Assembly (NCBI RefSeq): GCF_015712065.1
Contig: NZ_JACFYZ010000001.1
Coordinates: 744,001-808,000, forward strand
Origin: Ectopseudomonas chengduensis
Lineage (GTDB): Bacteria; Pseudomonadota; Gammaproteobacteria; Pseudomonadales; Pseudomonadaceae
DNA length: 64,000 nt
Reading direction: 5' to 3'
Shown: positions 9,224 through 18,692 of the stretch, piece by piece
Position numbering within the stretch: position 1 is the stretch's first letter
Layout of the letters: each line of letters starts with the position of its first letter
Notes under the pieces: generated by a model
What the model was told of the DNA's origin: nothing
Databases searched by the model: none
Seen by the model: the letters and a program-made list of their open reading frames with translations, nothing else
Program-made: the position numbers and the translations under genes

Positions 9224-11305
9224 TCAATGCAGCGCCAGCGAGGGGTTCAGGCCCAGGTAGTCGAGCAGGATGCGTCCGCTCTCTGCCAGGTAGGCATCGT
9301 CTTCCGGTGTGCTCTTTTCATCGGCGACTGGCAGTGCGTCCTCGTCTTCTTTCTCCAGTTCCTTGAGCGGCTCTTCGCCCTTGGCCAGGCGGCGGTTGTT
9401 TTCCAGTGCCAGTTGCTTGGCTTCGACTTCGGCCTGGCGCGCACGGCGGGCTTGCTCGTTGAGGCTGACGGTGGTTTCTGCCATCAGCTTCTTGGCCAGG
9501 GTAAGGCGGTCGCGAGTGAAGACGAAGTCCGGGTCTTTGGCCGTGCGCTGATCGTGACGAGCTTTCAACTCGGTCAGGAAAGGCTTGATCGGGTCCAGTT
9601 CTGGAGTGATCGCCGGGCGAATGCTGTCCCAGGGCAGGGCCGCAGGCAGCGCGCTTTCGCCGATGTCCTTGGTGTCCATCACGTCCGGGTAGGTGATGTC
9701 GGGAATCACGCCCTGGTGCTGGGTGCTCTGGCCGGAAACGCGATAGAACTTGGCCAGGGTCAGTTTCAGTTCGCCATGGTTGAGCGGCTGAATGGTTTGC
9801 ACCGTGCCCTTGCCGAAGGTCTGGCCGCCGAGAATCAGCGCGCGGTGATAATCCTGCATGGCGCCGGCGAAAATTTCCGAGGCCGATGCGGACAGACGGT
9901 TGACCAATACGGCCAGCGGGCCGGTGTAGTAGACGCCCTTGTTCTCGTCGGCGAGCACGTCGACACGGCCGTCGGCGTTGCGTACCAGCACGGTGGGGCC
10001 CTGTTCGATGAACAGGCTGGTCAGTTCGGTGGCTTCCTGCAGCGAGCCACCGCCGTTGTTGCGCAGGTCGATGACCACGCCGTCGACCTTCTCGGCCTGC
10101 AGCTCGTCGAGCAGGCGTTTGACGTCACGGGTGGTGCTCTTGTAGTTCGGGTCGCCAGCGCGGAAGGCCTTGAAATCGAGGTAGAAGGCCGGCAGCTCGA
10201 TGACGCCGAGCTTGTAGTCACGACCATCGTGCTTGAGGTCCAAGACCTTCTTCTTGGCAGCTTGCTCTTCCAGCTTGACCGCTTCGCGGGTGATGGTGAC
10301 CACCTTGCTGGTCTGGTCGCTGGGCGGATTGCTGGCCGGGATCACTTCCAGGCGTACGGTGGAACCTTTCGGGCCGCGAATCAGCTTGACCACTTCGTCC
10401 AGGCGCCAGCCGATCACGTCGACCATTTCATCATTGCCCTGGGCGACGCCGACGATCTTGTCTGCCGGTGCGATCTGCTTGCTCTTTTCGGCCGGGCCGG
10501 CAGGCACAAGGCGCACCACCTTGACGTGCTCGTTATCGCTTTGCAGGACGGCGCCGATGCCTTCGAGCGACAGGCTCATGTTGATGTCGAAGTTTTCCGC
10601 GTTATCCGGCGACAGATAGGTGGTGTGCGGGTCGTAGGTGGTGGCGAAGGCATTGATGTAGGCCTGGAACACGTCCTCGCCACGGGTCTGCTTGAGGCGT
10701 GCCAGCTGGTTCTTGTAGCGCTTGGTCAGCAGCTCCTGGATGTCCTTGGTTTCCTTGCCGGCGATCTTCAGGCGCAGCACTTCGTCTTTGACACGCTTGC
10801 GCCACAGTTCGTCGAGTTCGGCGCGGTCTTTGGCCCAGGGCGCTTTCTCGCGATCGACCTGCAACTGCTCGTCGACGGTGAAGTCGATCTTGTCGACGCC
10901 CTTGCCCAGTTCCGCCAGCGCGTAGTTCAGGCGCTCTTCCATGCGGGTCAGGTGGCGGCGGTAGATGGTGAAGCCCGGCTCGAGGTCGCCACTTTTCAAC
11001 AGATCATCGAATCTGCTGCGCCACTGATTGAATTCGGCGATGTCAGCGGCAGTGAAATAGCTGCGAGATGGATCGAGCAACTTCAGGTAGTTGTCATAGA
11101 TCTGAATCGAGCGTTCGTCGTTCAGCGGCGGCTTGTTGTAGTGATGGCGGCGCAGCAGCTCCACTACATTGAGGCTGGCGATCACCTGCTCGCGATCCGG
11201 CTGCAGATAGTCCCAACTGGTCGCTGTGGTGGTCTTGGCCGCCAGCGGCAGGGCACTGAAGCCGAGTACGAGGGCGAGGGCGGTGCTTGCAAGAGATCGC
11301 TTCAT
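9224..11305 (-). CDS. prc: Tail-specific protease Prc
   Basis: The 693-residue product matches the periplasmic C-terminal-processing protease Prc (Tsp, AlgO), which degrades proteins with non-polar C-termini and in P. aeruginosa contributes to MucA turnover and alginate control. It has a signal peptide (first 23 residues, ending PLAA), a PDZ domain (about 240-330) and an S41 protease domain. The Ser-Lys dyad is visible as S474 in LSASASEIF and K499 in TFGKGTVQ, 25 residues apart as in E. coli Prc. MKRSLAS at 11305 is preferred over in-frame starts up to 11443 because it begins the signal peptide. Confidence 0.95.
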   Translation of the reverse strand: MKRSLASTALALVLGFSALPLAAKTTTATSWDYLQPDREQVIASLNVVELLRRHHYNKPPLNDERSIQIYDNYLKLLDPSRSYFTAADIAEFNQWRSRFDDLLKSGDLEPGFTIYRRHLTRMEERLNYALAELGKGVDKIDFTVDEQLQVDREKAPWAKDRAELDELWRKRVKDEVLRLKIAGKETKDIQELLTKRYKNQLARLKQTRGEDVFQAYINAFATTYDPHTTYLSPDNAENFDINMSLSLEGIGAVLQSDNEHVKVVRLVPAGPAEKSKQIAPADKIVGVAQGNDEMVDVIGWRLDEVVKLIRGPKGSTVRLEVIPASNPPSDQTSKVVTITREAVKLEEQAAKKKVLDLKHDGRDYKLGVIELPAFYLDFKAFRAGDPNYKSTTRDVKRLLDELQAEKVDGVVIDLRNNGGGSLQEATELTSLFIEQGPTVLVRNADGRVDVLADENKGVYYTGPLAVLVNRLSASASEIFAGAMQDYHRALILGGQTFGKGTVQTIQPLNHGELKLTLAKFYRVSGQSTQHQGVIPDITYPDVMDTKDIGESALPAALPWDSIRPAITPELDPIKPFLTELKARHDQRTAKDPDFVFTRDRLTLAKKLMAETTVSLNEQARRARQAEVEAKQLALENNRRLAKGEEPLKELEKEDEDALPVADEKSTPEDDAYLAESGRILLDYLGLNPSLALH

Positions 11306-11433
11306 GCTGATTCGACGTAGTGGCAGTTGATAACGCATATTAGGCCGTATTTGAGGGCGCCAGGTTCCGTTGGCGCTAGGCGAAAGCCCGGCGGTCTGCG
11401 CTGGGCTCGGTACACTTGCACTATGGAGGCAGC

Positions 11434-12396
11434 ATGAAGGCATTGCAAGGCGTCGAAGGGCGTGCAGAGTGGCTGGAACAACCGGCGCAGACCTGTGACG
11501 CGGGGCAGATTCGGGTCAAGGTGGCTGCCGCTGGGCTCAACCGGGCTGACCTGTTGCAGCGCGCCGGGCTTTATCCGCCGCCGCCCGGTGCGAGCCAGGC
11601 GCTGGGCCTGGAGTGCGCCGGGGTCGTTGTCGAAGTCGGCGCCGGCAGCGCCTGGCAGGTGGGGGATCGCGTCTGCTGTCTGCTCGCGGGCGGTGGCATG
11701 GCAGAAGAGGTGGTGCTCGATGCTCGCCACGCCATGCCGGTGCCAGAAGGCTTGAGCCTGGTCGAGGCCGCTGTGGTGCCCGAGGTATATGCCACTGCCT
11801 GGCTCAATCTGTTCCAGCTCGGGGCCCTGCGTCCCGGTGAGAAAGTTCTGCTGCATGCCGGGGCCAGCGGTGTCGGCTCGGCCGCCATCCAGCTGTGCAA
11901 GGCATTCGGCAGCCCTTGCTGGGTCAGCGTCGGCTCACCAGAGCGGTTGGCCTACTGCGAAGCGCTAGGTGCCCAGGGCGGTGCCCTGCGCGGCGAAGAC
12001 CTGCAAGCGCTGCGTGATTTCGGACCGTTCGATGTGATCCTCGATCCGGTTGGCGGGCAGTACGCGGCGCTGAACCTGGAATTGCTGGCCCGTGATGGTC
12101 GTTGGATCAATATTGGTTTGATGGGCGGACGTGAGGCCACCCTGGACCTGGCTCAGGTGCTGGGCAAGCGCGTTCAACTGATCGGCTCGACCCTGCGCAA
12201 TCGCGACGACTCGTTCAAGGCCGACCTGTTGCGCGATCTGCAGCAGCAGGTCTGGCCGCTGTTTGCCGAGGGGCGGTTAAAGCCGCAACTCGAGCGCAGT
12301 TTTGCCCTCAAAGACAGTGAAGTGGCATTCGAGACACTCGCCGGTAATCAGGTTGCGGGTAAAATCGCGCTGCTTATCGATCCCGATCTTGTCTGA
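11434..12396 (+). CDS. Zinc-independent quinone oxidoreductase (PIG3-type MDR)
   Basis: The 320-residue protein is a medium-chain dehydrogenase/reductase of the NADPH:quinone reductase type. The N-terminal GroES-like domain is followed by the Rossmann glycine motif HAGASGVGSAAIQL (about 140-155). The zinc-ligand pattern of alcohol dehydrogenases is absent, as usual for quinone reductases. ATG 11434 follows a GGAG site. It is divergent from prc and ends at a GC-rich stem-loop. The natural substrate cannot be told from sequence. Confidence 0.88.
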   Translation: MKALQGVEGRAEWLEQPAQTCDAGQIRVKVAAAGLNRADLLQRAGLYPPPPGASQALGLECAGVVVEVGAGSAWQVGDRVCCLLAGGGMAEEVVLDARHAMPVPEGLSLVEAAVVPEVYATAWLNLFQLGALRPGEKVLLHAGASGVGSAAIQLCKAFGSPCWVSVGSPERLAYCEALGAQGGALRGEDLQALRDFGPFDVILDPVGGQYAALNLELLARDGRWINIGLMGGREATLDLAQVLGKRVQLIGSTLRNRDDSFKADLLRDLQQQVWPLFAEGRLKPQLERSFALKDSEVAFETLAGNQVAGKIALLIDPDLV

Positions 12397-12407
12397 GCAA
12401 GAGCTCT

Positions 12408-12428
12408 AGCCCGCGCCTGGCGCGGGCT
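12408..12428 (+). terminator. Stem-loop after the quinone oxidoreductase gene
   Basis: GCCCGCGCC and GGCGCGGGC form a tight 9-bp hairpin 12 bp after the stop. The T-tract is weak, so termination is likely but not certain. Confidence 0.5.
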
Positions 12429-12551
12429 TGGCCAACGATTGGCTCATTCAATCAATATCATGGCCGTAATCAATAAGCTTTTTTTCGTTAGGTCGCTAAG
12501 ATACGTCCTGTAAATTTCAAACCCTCACAGAAACCTCAGAAGGAGTCAGAG

Positions 12552-13115
12552 ATGTCCCTCATCAACACTCAGGTACAACCATTCAAGGCCAACGCTTTCC
12601 ACGCTGGCGAGTTCGTCGAAGTTACCGAGCAGAGCCTGCAGGGCAAGTGGTCCGTGCTGATCTTCATGCCGGCTGCCTTTACCTTCAACTGCCCGACCGA
12701 AATCGAAGACGCTGCCAACAACTACGCCGAGTTCCAGAAGGCCGGTGCCGAGGTCTACATCGTGACCACCGACACCCACTTCTCGCACAAGGTATGGCAC
12801 GAAACTTCGCCGGCCGTTGGCAAGGCTCAGTTCCCGCTGATCGGCGACCCGACTCACCAGCTGACCAACGCTTTCGGCGTACACATCGCTGAAGAAGGTC
12901 TGGCGCTGCGTGGCACCTTCGTGATCAACCCGGAAGGCGTGATCAAGACCGTTGAGATCCACTCCAACGAAATCGCTCGCGACGTCTCCGAGACTCTGCG
13001 CAAGCTGAAGGCCGCTCAGTACACCGCCGCTAACCCGGGTCAGGTTTGCCCGGCCAAGTGGAAAGAAGGCGAAGCCACTCTGGCTCCTTCGCTGGACCTG
13101 GTTGGCAAGATCTAA
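12552..13115 (+). CDS. ahpC: Alkyl hydroperoxide reductase subunit C (peroxiredoxin)
   Basis: The 187-residue typical 2-Cys peroxiredoxin reduces H2O2, organic peroxides and peroxynitrite in the cytoplasm. The peroxidatic cysteine is C47 in FTFNCPTE and the resolving cysteine is C166 in PGQVCPAKW. The FNCPTE variant in place of the FVCPTE form is that of Pseudomonas AhpC. AGAAGGAG lies upstream of the ATG. ahpF follows 254 bp downstream and encodes its reductase. OxyR control is expected from other Pseudomonas, but I did not find a convincing OxyR site in the 155-bp leader. Confidence 0.97.
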   Translation: MSLINTQVQPFKANAFHAGEFVEVTEQSLQGKWSVLIFMPAAFTFNCPTEIEDAANNYAEFQKAGAEVYIVTTDTHFSHKVWHETSPAVGKAQFPLIGDPTHQLTNAFGVHIAEEGLALRGTFVINPEGVIKTVEIHSNEIARDVSETLRKLKAAQYTAANPGQVCPAKWKEGEATLAPSLDLVGKI

Positions 13116-13117
13116 AA

Positions 13118-13248
13118 ACGGCTTCAGAGCTGCTGCGCTCGGCTAGGCAGCGTTGTAATCAGACTCGGGCTTGTCATGTACTTCAGTACACTTCGCGCCC
13201 TCGCCAGATTACGCCTTGCCTAGCCGTCGCTCGCAACGCTCTGAAATC
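13118..13248. repeat. Long imperfect inverted repeat between ahpC and ahpF
   Basis: Two arms of about 50 bp (left from TTCAGAGC through GGCTAGGCA to GGGC, right from GCCC through TGCCTAGCC to GCTCTGAA) surround a central hairpin TGTAC-TTCA-GTACA. The element fills about half of the 254-bp space between ahpC and ahpF. It could form a large hairpin in the transcript or a cruciform in the DNA. Confidence 0.75.
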
Positions 13249-13369
13249 CGTTTTGCAATTGCTACCTGCGCTGTTTGGGCCATTACCGGCCCTTGTGGTG
13301 CCCGATGCCCGGGCGCGATCCGTCCGGGCATTTTATTGCCCGAATTTTCGTATTTGAGGAATTTCCGCC

Positions 13370-14926
13370 ATGTTGGACGCCAATCTTAAAGCCCAGTTGA
13401 AGGCCTACCTGGAGAAGGTCACCCTGCCGTTCGAGATCGTCGCGTCCCTCGATGACGGCGCGAAATCTCAGGAGCTGCTGGGCCTGCTTCAGGACATCGT
13501 CGGCCTGACCGACAAGATCACTCTCAAGACTGACGGCAGCGATGCCCGCCGTCCGTCTTTCGCCCTGAATCGTCCGGGCGAAGACACCGGCGTTGCCTTC
13601 GCCGGTATCCCCATGGGCCACGAGTTCACCTCGCTGGTGCTGGCGCTGCTGCAAGTGGGCGGTCATCCATCGAAGCTGGATGCCGACACCATCGCGCAGA
13701 TCAAGAGTATCGAAGGCAAGTTCGAGTTCGAGACCTATTTCTCGCTGTCCTGCCAGAACTGCCCGGACGTGGTCCAGGCGCTGAACCTGATGGCCGTGCT
13801 CAACCCCAATATCCGCAACGTCTCCATCGACGGTGCGCTGTTCCAGGAAGAAGTCGAGCGTCGCCAGATCATGGCTGTGCCGAGCATCTACCTGAACGGT
13901 GAGGTGTTCGCTTCCGGTCGCATGGAAGTGAAGGAAATCCTTGCCAAGATCGATACCGGCGCCGCCAACCGCGACGCCGAGAAGATGAGCGCCAAGGATG
14001 CCTTCGACGTACTGGTAGTCGGCGGTGGCCCGGCCGGTGCTTCGGCTGCCATCTACGCCGCGCGTAAAGGCATCCGTACTGCCATTGCCGCCGAGCGCTT
14101 CGGTGGTCAGGTGCTCGATACCATGGCCATCGAGAACTTCATCTCGGTCAAGGAAACCGAAGGCCCGAAACTGGTGCGCGCGCTGGAAGAACACGTCAAG
14201 GAATACGAAGTCGACGTGATGAACCTGCAGCGTGCTTCGGCTCTGGTACCGGCCAGCAGCGAAGGCGGCCTGCACGAAGTGAAGTTCGAGAACGGCGCGT
14301 CGCTCAAGGCCAAGACCGTGATCCTCTCCACCGGCGCACGCTGGCGCGAGATGGGTGTGCCCGGCGAGCAGGAATACAAGGCCAAGGGCGTGTGCTTCTG
14401 CCCGCACTGCGACGGCCCGCTGTTCAAGGGCAAGCGTGTGGCGGTGATCGGCGGCGGTAACTCCGGCGTCGAGGCAGCCATCGACCTGGCTGGCATCGTC
14501 GCCCACGTGACCCTGCTGGAGTTCGCCGACACCCTGCGTGCCGATGCCGTACTGCAGAAGAAGCTGGGCAGTCTGCCCAACGTGACCGTGATCAAGAGCG
14601 CGCAGACCACCGAGGTCAAGGGCGACGGTCAGAAGGTCAACGGCCTGGTGTACAAGGATCGCATCACCGAGGAACTGCACAGCGTCGAGCTGGAAGGCAT
14701 CTTCGTGCAGATCGGCCTGCTGCCCAACAGCGACTGGCTCAAGGGCAGCGTGGAGCTCAACCGCTTCGGCGAGATCATCGTCGATGCCAAGGGCGCGACC
14801 AATATCCCTGGCGTGTTCGCCGCCGGTGACGTGACCACCGTGCCTTACAAGCAGATCGTCATCGCCATGGGCGAGGGCTCGAAGGCATCGCTGTCCGCCT
14901 TCGACCACCTGATCCGCCATAGCTGA
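13370..14926 (+). CDS. ahpF: Alkyl hydroperoxide reductase subunit F
   Basis: The 518-residue flavoprotein transfers electrons from NADH to AhpC. It has the N-terminal double-thioredoxin-like domain with the redox pair C128-Q-N-C131, an FAD motif [12 protein letters not shown], a C-terminal redox pair CPHC at about 343-346 and an NAD(P) motif [11 protein letters not shown]. All redox cysteines are present and the length is typical (about 520). It probably forms an operon with ahpC, broken by a large palindromic element, and ends at a strong terminator. Confidence 0.97.
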   Translation: MLDANLKAQLKAYLEKVTLPFEIVASLDDGAKSQELLGLLQDIVGLTDKITLKTDGSDARRPSFALNRPGEDTGVAFAGIPMGHEFTSLVLALLQVGGHPSKLDADTIAQIKSIEGKFEFETYFSLSCQNCPDVVQALNLMAVLNPNIRNVSIDGALFQEEVERRQIMAVPSIYLNGEVFASGRMEVKEILAKIDTGAANRDAEKMSAKDAFDVLVVGGGPAGASAAIYAARKGIRTAIAAERFGGQVLDTMAIENFISVKETEGPKLVRALEEHVKEYEVDVMNLQRASALVPASSEGGLHEVKFENGASLKAKTVILSTGARWREMGVPGEQEYKAKGVCFCPHCDGPLFKGKRVAVIGGGNSGVEAAIDLAGIVAHVTLLEFADTLRADAVLQKKLGSLPNVTVIKSAQTTEVKGDGQKVNGLVYKDRITEELHSVELEGIFVQIGLLPNSDWLKGSVELNRFGEIIVDAKGATNIPGVFAAGDVTTVPYKQIVIAMGEGSKASLSAFDHLIRHS

Positions 14927-14944
14927 TCGGTTGCGGTAGAAGCA

Positions 14945-14980
14945 AAAAGGCCACCCCTCGGGGTGGCCTTTTTGCTTTTA
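14945..14980 (+). terminator. Rho-independent terminator after ahpF
   Basis: AAAAAGGCCACCCC pairs with GGGGTGGCCTTTTT, followed by GCTTTT. The A-rich 5' side would also let it work on the minus strand, toward the end of the ureidoglycine aminohydrolase gene. Confidence 0.9.
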
Positions 14981-14992
14981 AAAGAGTCCGTA

Positions 14993-15053
14993 GGCGCGAG
15001 CTCTGCTCGCGAACATCGTAATCCAATCGGTTCGCGAGCAGAGCTCGCTCCCA
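14993..15053. repeat. Palindromic repeat with perfect 19-bp arms
   Basis: The arm at 14996-15014 (GCGAGCTCTGCTCGCGAAC) is perfectly complementary to 15030-15048, with a 15-bp spacer, and is flanked by gtaggc and gctcccac. It sits between convergent genes, as do other REP-like elements of this window. Confidence 0.75.
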
Positions 15054-15083
15054 CAGTTACGCCCCGTCCATGGGGCGATGCGC

Positions 15084-15926
15084 TCAGCGCTTCAGACCGC
15101 CCAGGGTCAGCGGCATCTGACGGTTCACGTCCTTGTACAGCAGGTAGCGGAAGCGGCTCGGGCCGCCAGCGTAGCAGGCCTGCGGGCAGAAGGCGCGCAG
15201 CCACATGAAGTCGCCGGCCTCGACCTCGACCCAGTCCTGGTTCAGGCGGTACACCGCCTTGCCTTCCAGCACGTACAGGCCATGTTCCATGACGTGGGTT
15301 TCGGCGAAGGGGATCACGCCGCCTGGCTCGAAGTTGACGATGTTGACGTGCATGTCATGGCGCATATCGCTGATCTCGACGAAGCGCGTGGTGCTCCAGC
15401 GGCCTTCGGTGCCCGGCATGACGATCGGCTCGATGTCCTGCTCGTTGGTGACGAAGGCTTCCGGGTAAGGCACGCCTTCGACCGGTTGGTAGGCCTTGCG
15501 CAGCCAGTGGAAGCGCACGGCTTGGCTGCTGTTGTTGCGCAGCGACCAATCGCTCTGCGGCGGGATGAAGGCGTAGCTGCCCGGACGCATGGCGTGCTGG
15601 GTGCCGTTGAGGGTCAGGCTGAATTCGCCTTCGACGACGAAGATCACGCCTTCGGCGGTGGCGTCGAGCTCAGGCTTGTTGCTGCCGCCGTTCGGGCCGA
15701 CTTCGACGATGTACTGCGAGAAGGTTTCGGCGAAGCCGGTCAGCGGACGGGCGATGACCCACATGCGCATGTTGTCCCAGAACGGCAGGTGGCTGGTGAC
15801 GATGTCACGCATCACGCCTTTGGGGATCACGGCATAGGCTTCGGTGAACATGGCGCGGTCGGTCAGCAGTTGATCCTGACCTGGGTGACCGCCATGCGGT
15901 GCGTAGTAGTAGGGCGATTTGCTCAT
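15084..15926 (-). CDS. allE: (S)-ureidoglycine aminohydrolase
   Basis: The 280-residue bicupin protein matches ureidoglycine aminohydrolase (AllE/YlbA), which releases ammonia from (S)-ureidoglycine in purine/allantoin breakdown. Two cupin modules are visible, the first around EGVIFVVEGEFSLTLNG and the second around ETHVMEHGLYVLEGKAVYRL with the metal-ligand pattern EThvmEH. MSKSPYYYAPHGGHPGQDQLL at 15926 is the family-like N-terminus. A LysR gene is divergent and may control it. No other allantoin gene is in the window. The symbol follows E. coli usage. Confidence 0.85.
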   Translation of the reverse strand: MSKSPYYYAPHGGHPGQDQLLTDRAMFTEAYAVIPKGVMRDIVTSHLPFWDNMRMWVIARPLTGFAETFSQYIVEVGPNGGSNKPELDATAEGVIFVVEGEFSLTLNGTQHAMRPGSYAFIPPQSDWSLRNNSSQAVRFHWLRKAYQPVEGVPYPEAFVTNEQDIEPIVMPGTEGRWSTTRFVEISDMRHDMHVNIVNFEPGGVIPFAETHVMEHGLYVLEGKAVYRLNQDWVEVEAGDFMWLRAFCPQACYAGGPSRFRYLLYKDVNRQMPLTLGGLKR

Positions 15927-16069
15927 CGAGAGGTTGCCTCGGCGGGTGAATGGCGCGGGGTTCGATCCCCGAGCGGAAACTTGGCTCCCATGCACTATAG
16001 GAATTCGCGGCTGGATTCGGAAATTAAATAGTAGAATGCCTGTCAGTGGCTTTCATGATGGGTGGCGAC

Positions 16070-16924
16070 ATGCTCGATCCGGTGCTGTTACGCAGTTTTC
16101 TCGCCGTGGTGCAGACCGGCGGTTTCACCCGCGCGGCTGCCAGCCTGCACCTGACCCAGTCCACCGTCAGCCAGCAGGTGCGGCGCCTGGAGGAGCAGCT
16201 CGGCGCCGAGCTGCTCGACCGCAGCGGCCGCTACGTGGTGACCACCACCGAGGGCGAGCGCCTGCTGGGTTACGCCAACCGCATCGTCGCACTGATGGAT
16301 GAAGCGATGCTGGCGCTGGGGCAGAGCGCGGTGGAGGGTGAGGTGCGGCTCGGCGTGCCGGACGATTTCGCCGCCAACAGCCTGACGCCTTATCTGGCCG
16401 ATTTTGCCGATGCCCATCCGGGTATTCGCCTGGAGATCACCAGCGGCCTCAGTCATGACGTGTGGCGCGCGTTCAATGCGGGTGAGCTGGACCTGGCACT
16501 GATCAAGCAGCGCGCCGGCAGCGCCAAGGGTCTGGCCAGTTGGGCCGAGCCGCTGGCCTGGCTCGACAGCCGCGCGCGCCCTGTGCTGGCGCGCAATCCG
16601 GTGCCGCTGGCGGTGTTCCCGCCCAACGGCCTGTATCGCCTGGAGATGACTCACGCGCTGGATGCCATGGGCAAACCCTGGCGCATCGCCTATGTCAGCA
16701 GCAGTCTGCCCGGCGTCAGCGCCGCGGCCGAAGGCGGGCTGGGTCTGACCCTGTTGCCGCGCCGGTTGATCACTGCCGCACACCGCGAACTGGGCGAGGC
16801 CGAAGGTTTTGCCCCGGTGGCGCCGGTGGAAGTGGCCCTGCACGCACGCAACCAGTTGCCCGGTTACGCGCGGGAGCTGGCGGCGGCTTTGATCGAGGCC
16901 TGCGAAGGGATCATGAGCCAGTAG
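16070..16924 (+). CDS. LysR-type transcriptional regulator
   Basis: The 284-residue protein has the N-terminal LysR winged helix (LLRSFLAVVQTGGFTRAAASL, then TQSTVSQQVRRLE) and a C-terminal inducer-binding domain from about residue 90. MLDPVLL at 16070 is the usual family start; upstream in-frame ATGs at 16046, 16055 and 16058 cannot be excluded. It is divergent from the ureidoglycine aminohydrolase gene with 143 bp between them, the typical layout for a LysR activator and its target. Confidence 0.88.
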   Translation: MLDPVLLRSFLAVVQTGGFTRAAASLHLTQSTVSQQVRRLEEQLGAELLDRSGRYVVTTTEGERLLGYANRIVALMDEAMLALGQSAVEGEVRLGVPDDFAANSLTPYLADFADAHPGIRLEITSGLSHDVWRAFNAGELDLALIKQRAGSAKGLASWAEPLAWLDSRARPVLARNPVPLAVFPPNGLYRLEMTHALDAMGKPWRIAYVSSSLPGVSAAAEGGLGLTLLPRRLITAAHRELGEAEGFAPVAPVEVALHARNQLPGYARELAAALIEACEGIMSQ

Positions 16925-17045
16925 GGTGTCGCGGGGGCCGGGTAGGGTGTGCCGTGCGCACCTTGAAACCAGTGCTTCGCCTTGTTGACCGTACACGTCG
17001 GCGGACGCCGGTGCGCACGGCCTGGGCGGTCCCGCGACATGCTAC
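16921..17045. repeat. Nested inverted repeat between convergent genes
   Basis: The outer arms GTAGGGTGTCGCGGG and CCCGCGACATGCTAC pair with two mismatches. Inside them GTGCCGTGCGCACC pairs with GGTGCGCACGGCC. The element begins inside the LysR stop codon and ends just before the HAD gene stop. Related GTGCGCACGGCGCACCCTAC segments recur at 23380-23399 and 29294-29313. Confidence 0.65.
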
Positions 17046-17052
17046 GACAGGA

Positions 17053-17706
17053 TCAGCGCCAGCTGAGAATCGGCCAGCCGGCCTGTTCGGCGTGGGCGCG
17101 CAGGGTCGGGTCGGGGTTGACGGTGAAGGGCTTGTCGACCAACCGCAACAGCGGCAGGTCGTTGCGCGAGTCGGAATAGAAGCTGGCGCCGGTCAGACTT
17201 TCGCCCTGTTCGATCAACCAGCTCTCCAGGCGAATCACCTTGCCCTCACGGTAGGTCAGCACGCCCTGGGTACGCCCGCTGTAGAAGCCGTGCTGCAGCT
17301 CCAGGTCGATGGCCAATACCTCGTCGATACCGAAGCGCTCGGCAATCGCGCTGACCAGGAAGTGCGCTGAGGCGGAGATCACCAGCAGGCGATCTCCAGC
17401 GGCGCGGTGCGCGGCCAGGGTGCGGCTGGCGTCGCTGTAGAAGATCGGTTCGATCACGTCCTCGACGAAGGGCTCGACCACATGGGCGACCTCCTCGGGC
17501 GTGCGGCCAACCAGCGGCGACAGGGTGAAGGCCATGTAGTCCTCCATGGCCAGGGTACCGGCGGCGTACTGACGCATCAGCTCCTGCTCGTGGGCGAGGA
17601 AGGAGTCGCCGTCGGCCCAGCCGATCTTCACCATTTCCTGTGTCCACAGGCTAGCGCAGTCGCCGTGGATCAGGGTTTCGTCGAGATCGAAAATCGCCAG
17701 GGCCAT
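17053..17706 (-). CDS. HAD-IB family phosphatase
   Basis: The 217-residue protein is a SerB-like haloacid dehalogenase hydrolase. The nucleophile motif is FDLDETLIHGD, motif II is VISAS and the acidic motif near the C-terminus is YSDSRNDLPLL. Such enzymes hydrolyse small phosphomonoesters. The ATG overlaps the stop of the ABC ATPase gene (TGATG), so it is the last gene of the import operon and probably dephosphorylates the imported compound after the phosphodiesterase has acted. The substrate is not known. Confidence 0.85.
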   Translation of the reverse strand: MALAIFDLDETLIHGDCASLWTQEMVKIGWADGDSFLAHEQELMRQYAAGTLAMEDYMAFTLSPLVGRTPEEVAHVVEPFVEDVIEPIFYSDASRTLAAHRAAGDRLLVISASAHFLVSAIAERFGIDEVLAIDLELQHGFYSGRTQGVLTYREGKVIRLESWLIEQGESLTGASFYSDSRNDLPLLRLVDKPFTVNPDPTLRAHAEQAGWPILSWR

Positions 17707-18692
17707 CACGCCACCTCCCGGATTGCATCGGCGCCAATGGCCAGGCTGACGCTTTGGCCGTCGTGGTGCAGGTCGGCGGCGGAGCGGTTGAGCACATCCA
17801 CCAGCAGCTCCACGCCGCGCGCTTCGACGCGGTAGCGGATCACGTTGCCGAGCAGGCTATGGCTGCGAATCTGCGCCTCGATGCCGCCGTCGGTGAAGTG
17901 AATGGCCTCCGGGCGAATCGCCACGCGGCTGCCGATCTGTTGGCCGAGCAGGCGGCTGGCAGCCTCGGCATCGAGCAGATTGTAGTTGCCGATAAAACCG
18001 GCGGCGAAGGCATCGGCCGGTGCGGTGTAGAGGGTTTCGGCGTCGCCGCTCTGGACGATCTGCCCGCCGTTCATCAGCACGATGCGGTCGGACAAGACCA
18101 GCGCCTCTTCCTGGTCGTGGGTGACGAAGATGGTGGTCAGGCCCAGCTCGCGCTGGATAGCGCGGATCTGCTCGCGCAGGTGTTTGCGGATGCGCGCATC
18201 CAGCGCCGACAGCGGCTCATCGAGCAGCAGCAGGCGCGGGCGGGTGACCAGCGAGCGGGCCAGGGCCACGCGCTGGCACTGGCCGCCGGAGAGCTGCTGC
18301 GGGTAGCGGTCGGCGTAGTCGCTGAGCTCCACCAGTTCCAGCACCTCGGCGACGCGCTTGCTGGCCTCGGCGGCTGGGACTTTCTGCATGCGCAGGCCGA
18401 AGGCGACGTTCTGTTGCACGGTCATATTGGGGAACAGCGCATAGCTCTGGAACACCATGCCGATGCCGCGCTTTTGCGGCGCAACGGGTACCAGGTCCTC
18501 GCCGCCCAGCAGGATCTGCCCGCCGTCGACTGCGGTCAGGCCGGCGATGCAGCGCAGCAGGGTGGACTTGCCGCAGCCGGACGGGCCGAGCAGGGTGATG
18601 AACTGACCCTGGCCGATCTCGATATTGATGTCGGTGAAGATGGGCGTTGCGCCGTAGCTTTTATGCAGGCCGCGGATATTCAGGTAACTCAT
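17706..18692 (-). CDS. ABC transporter ATP-binding protein (PotA/FbpC type)
   Basis: The 328-residue ATPase has Walker A GPSGCGKST (about residue 36), the Q-loop VFQSYALFPNM, signature LSGGQCQRVALARSL, Walker B LLLLDEP and H-loop VTHDQEEA, then a C-terminal regulatory domain typical of importer ATPases. The signature has C where Q is usual. It overlaps the permease gene by four bases (ATGA). It energises the importer formed by the two permeases and the binding protein of the same operon. Confidence 0.92.
   Translation of the reverse strand: MSYLNIRGLHKSYGATPIFTDINIEIGQGQFITLLGPSGCGKSTLLRCIAGLTAVDGGQILLGGEDLVPVAPQKRGIGMVFQSYALFPNMTVQQNVAFGLRMQKVPAAEASKRVAEVLELVELSDYADRYPQQLSGGQCQRVALARSLVTRPRLLLLDEPLSALDARIRKHLREQIRAIQRELGLTTIFVTHDQEEALVLSDRIVLMNGGQIVQSGDAETLYTAPADAFAAGFIGNYNLLDAEAASRLLGQQIGSRVAIRPEAIHFTDGGIEAQIRSHSLLGNVIRYRVEARGVELLVDVLNRSAADLHHDGQSVSLAIGADAIREVA

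Noticed and set aside
9227..11320. 697-codon open frame antisense to prc
   Set aside because: It is a shadow of the GC-rich prc coding strand, with valine-, leucine- and glutamine-biased composition and no domain.
12397..12551. OxyR binding site upstream of ahpC
   Set aside because: No set of ATAG/CTAT tetrads with the right spacing was found.
13283..14920. 545-codon open frame antisense to ahpF
   Set aside because: The real product is AhpF on the plus strand with all redox motifs; the antisense frame has low-complexity composition.
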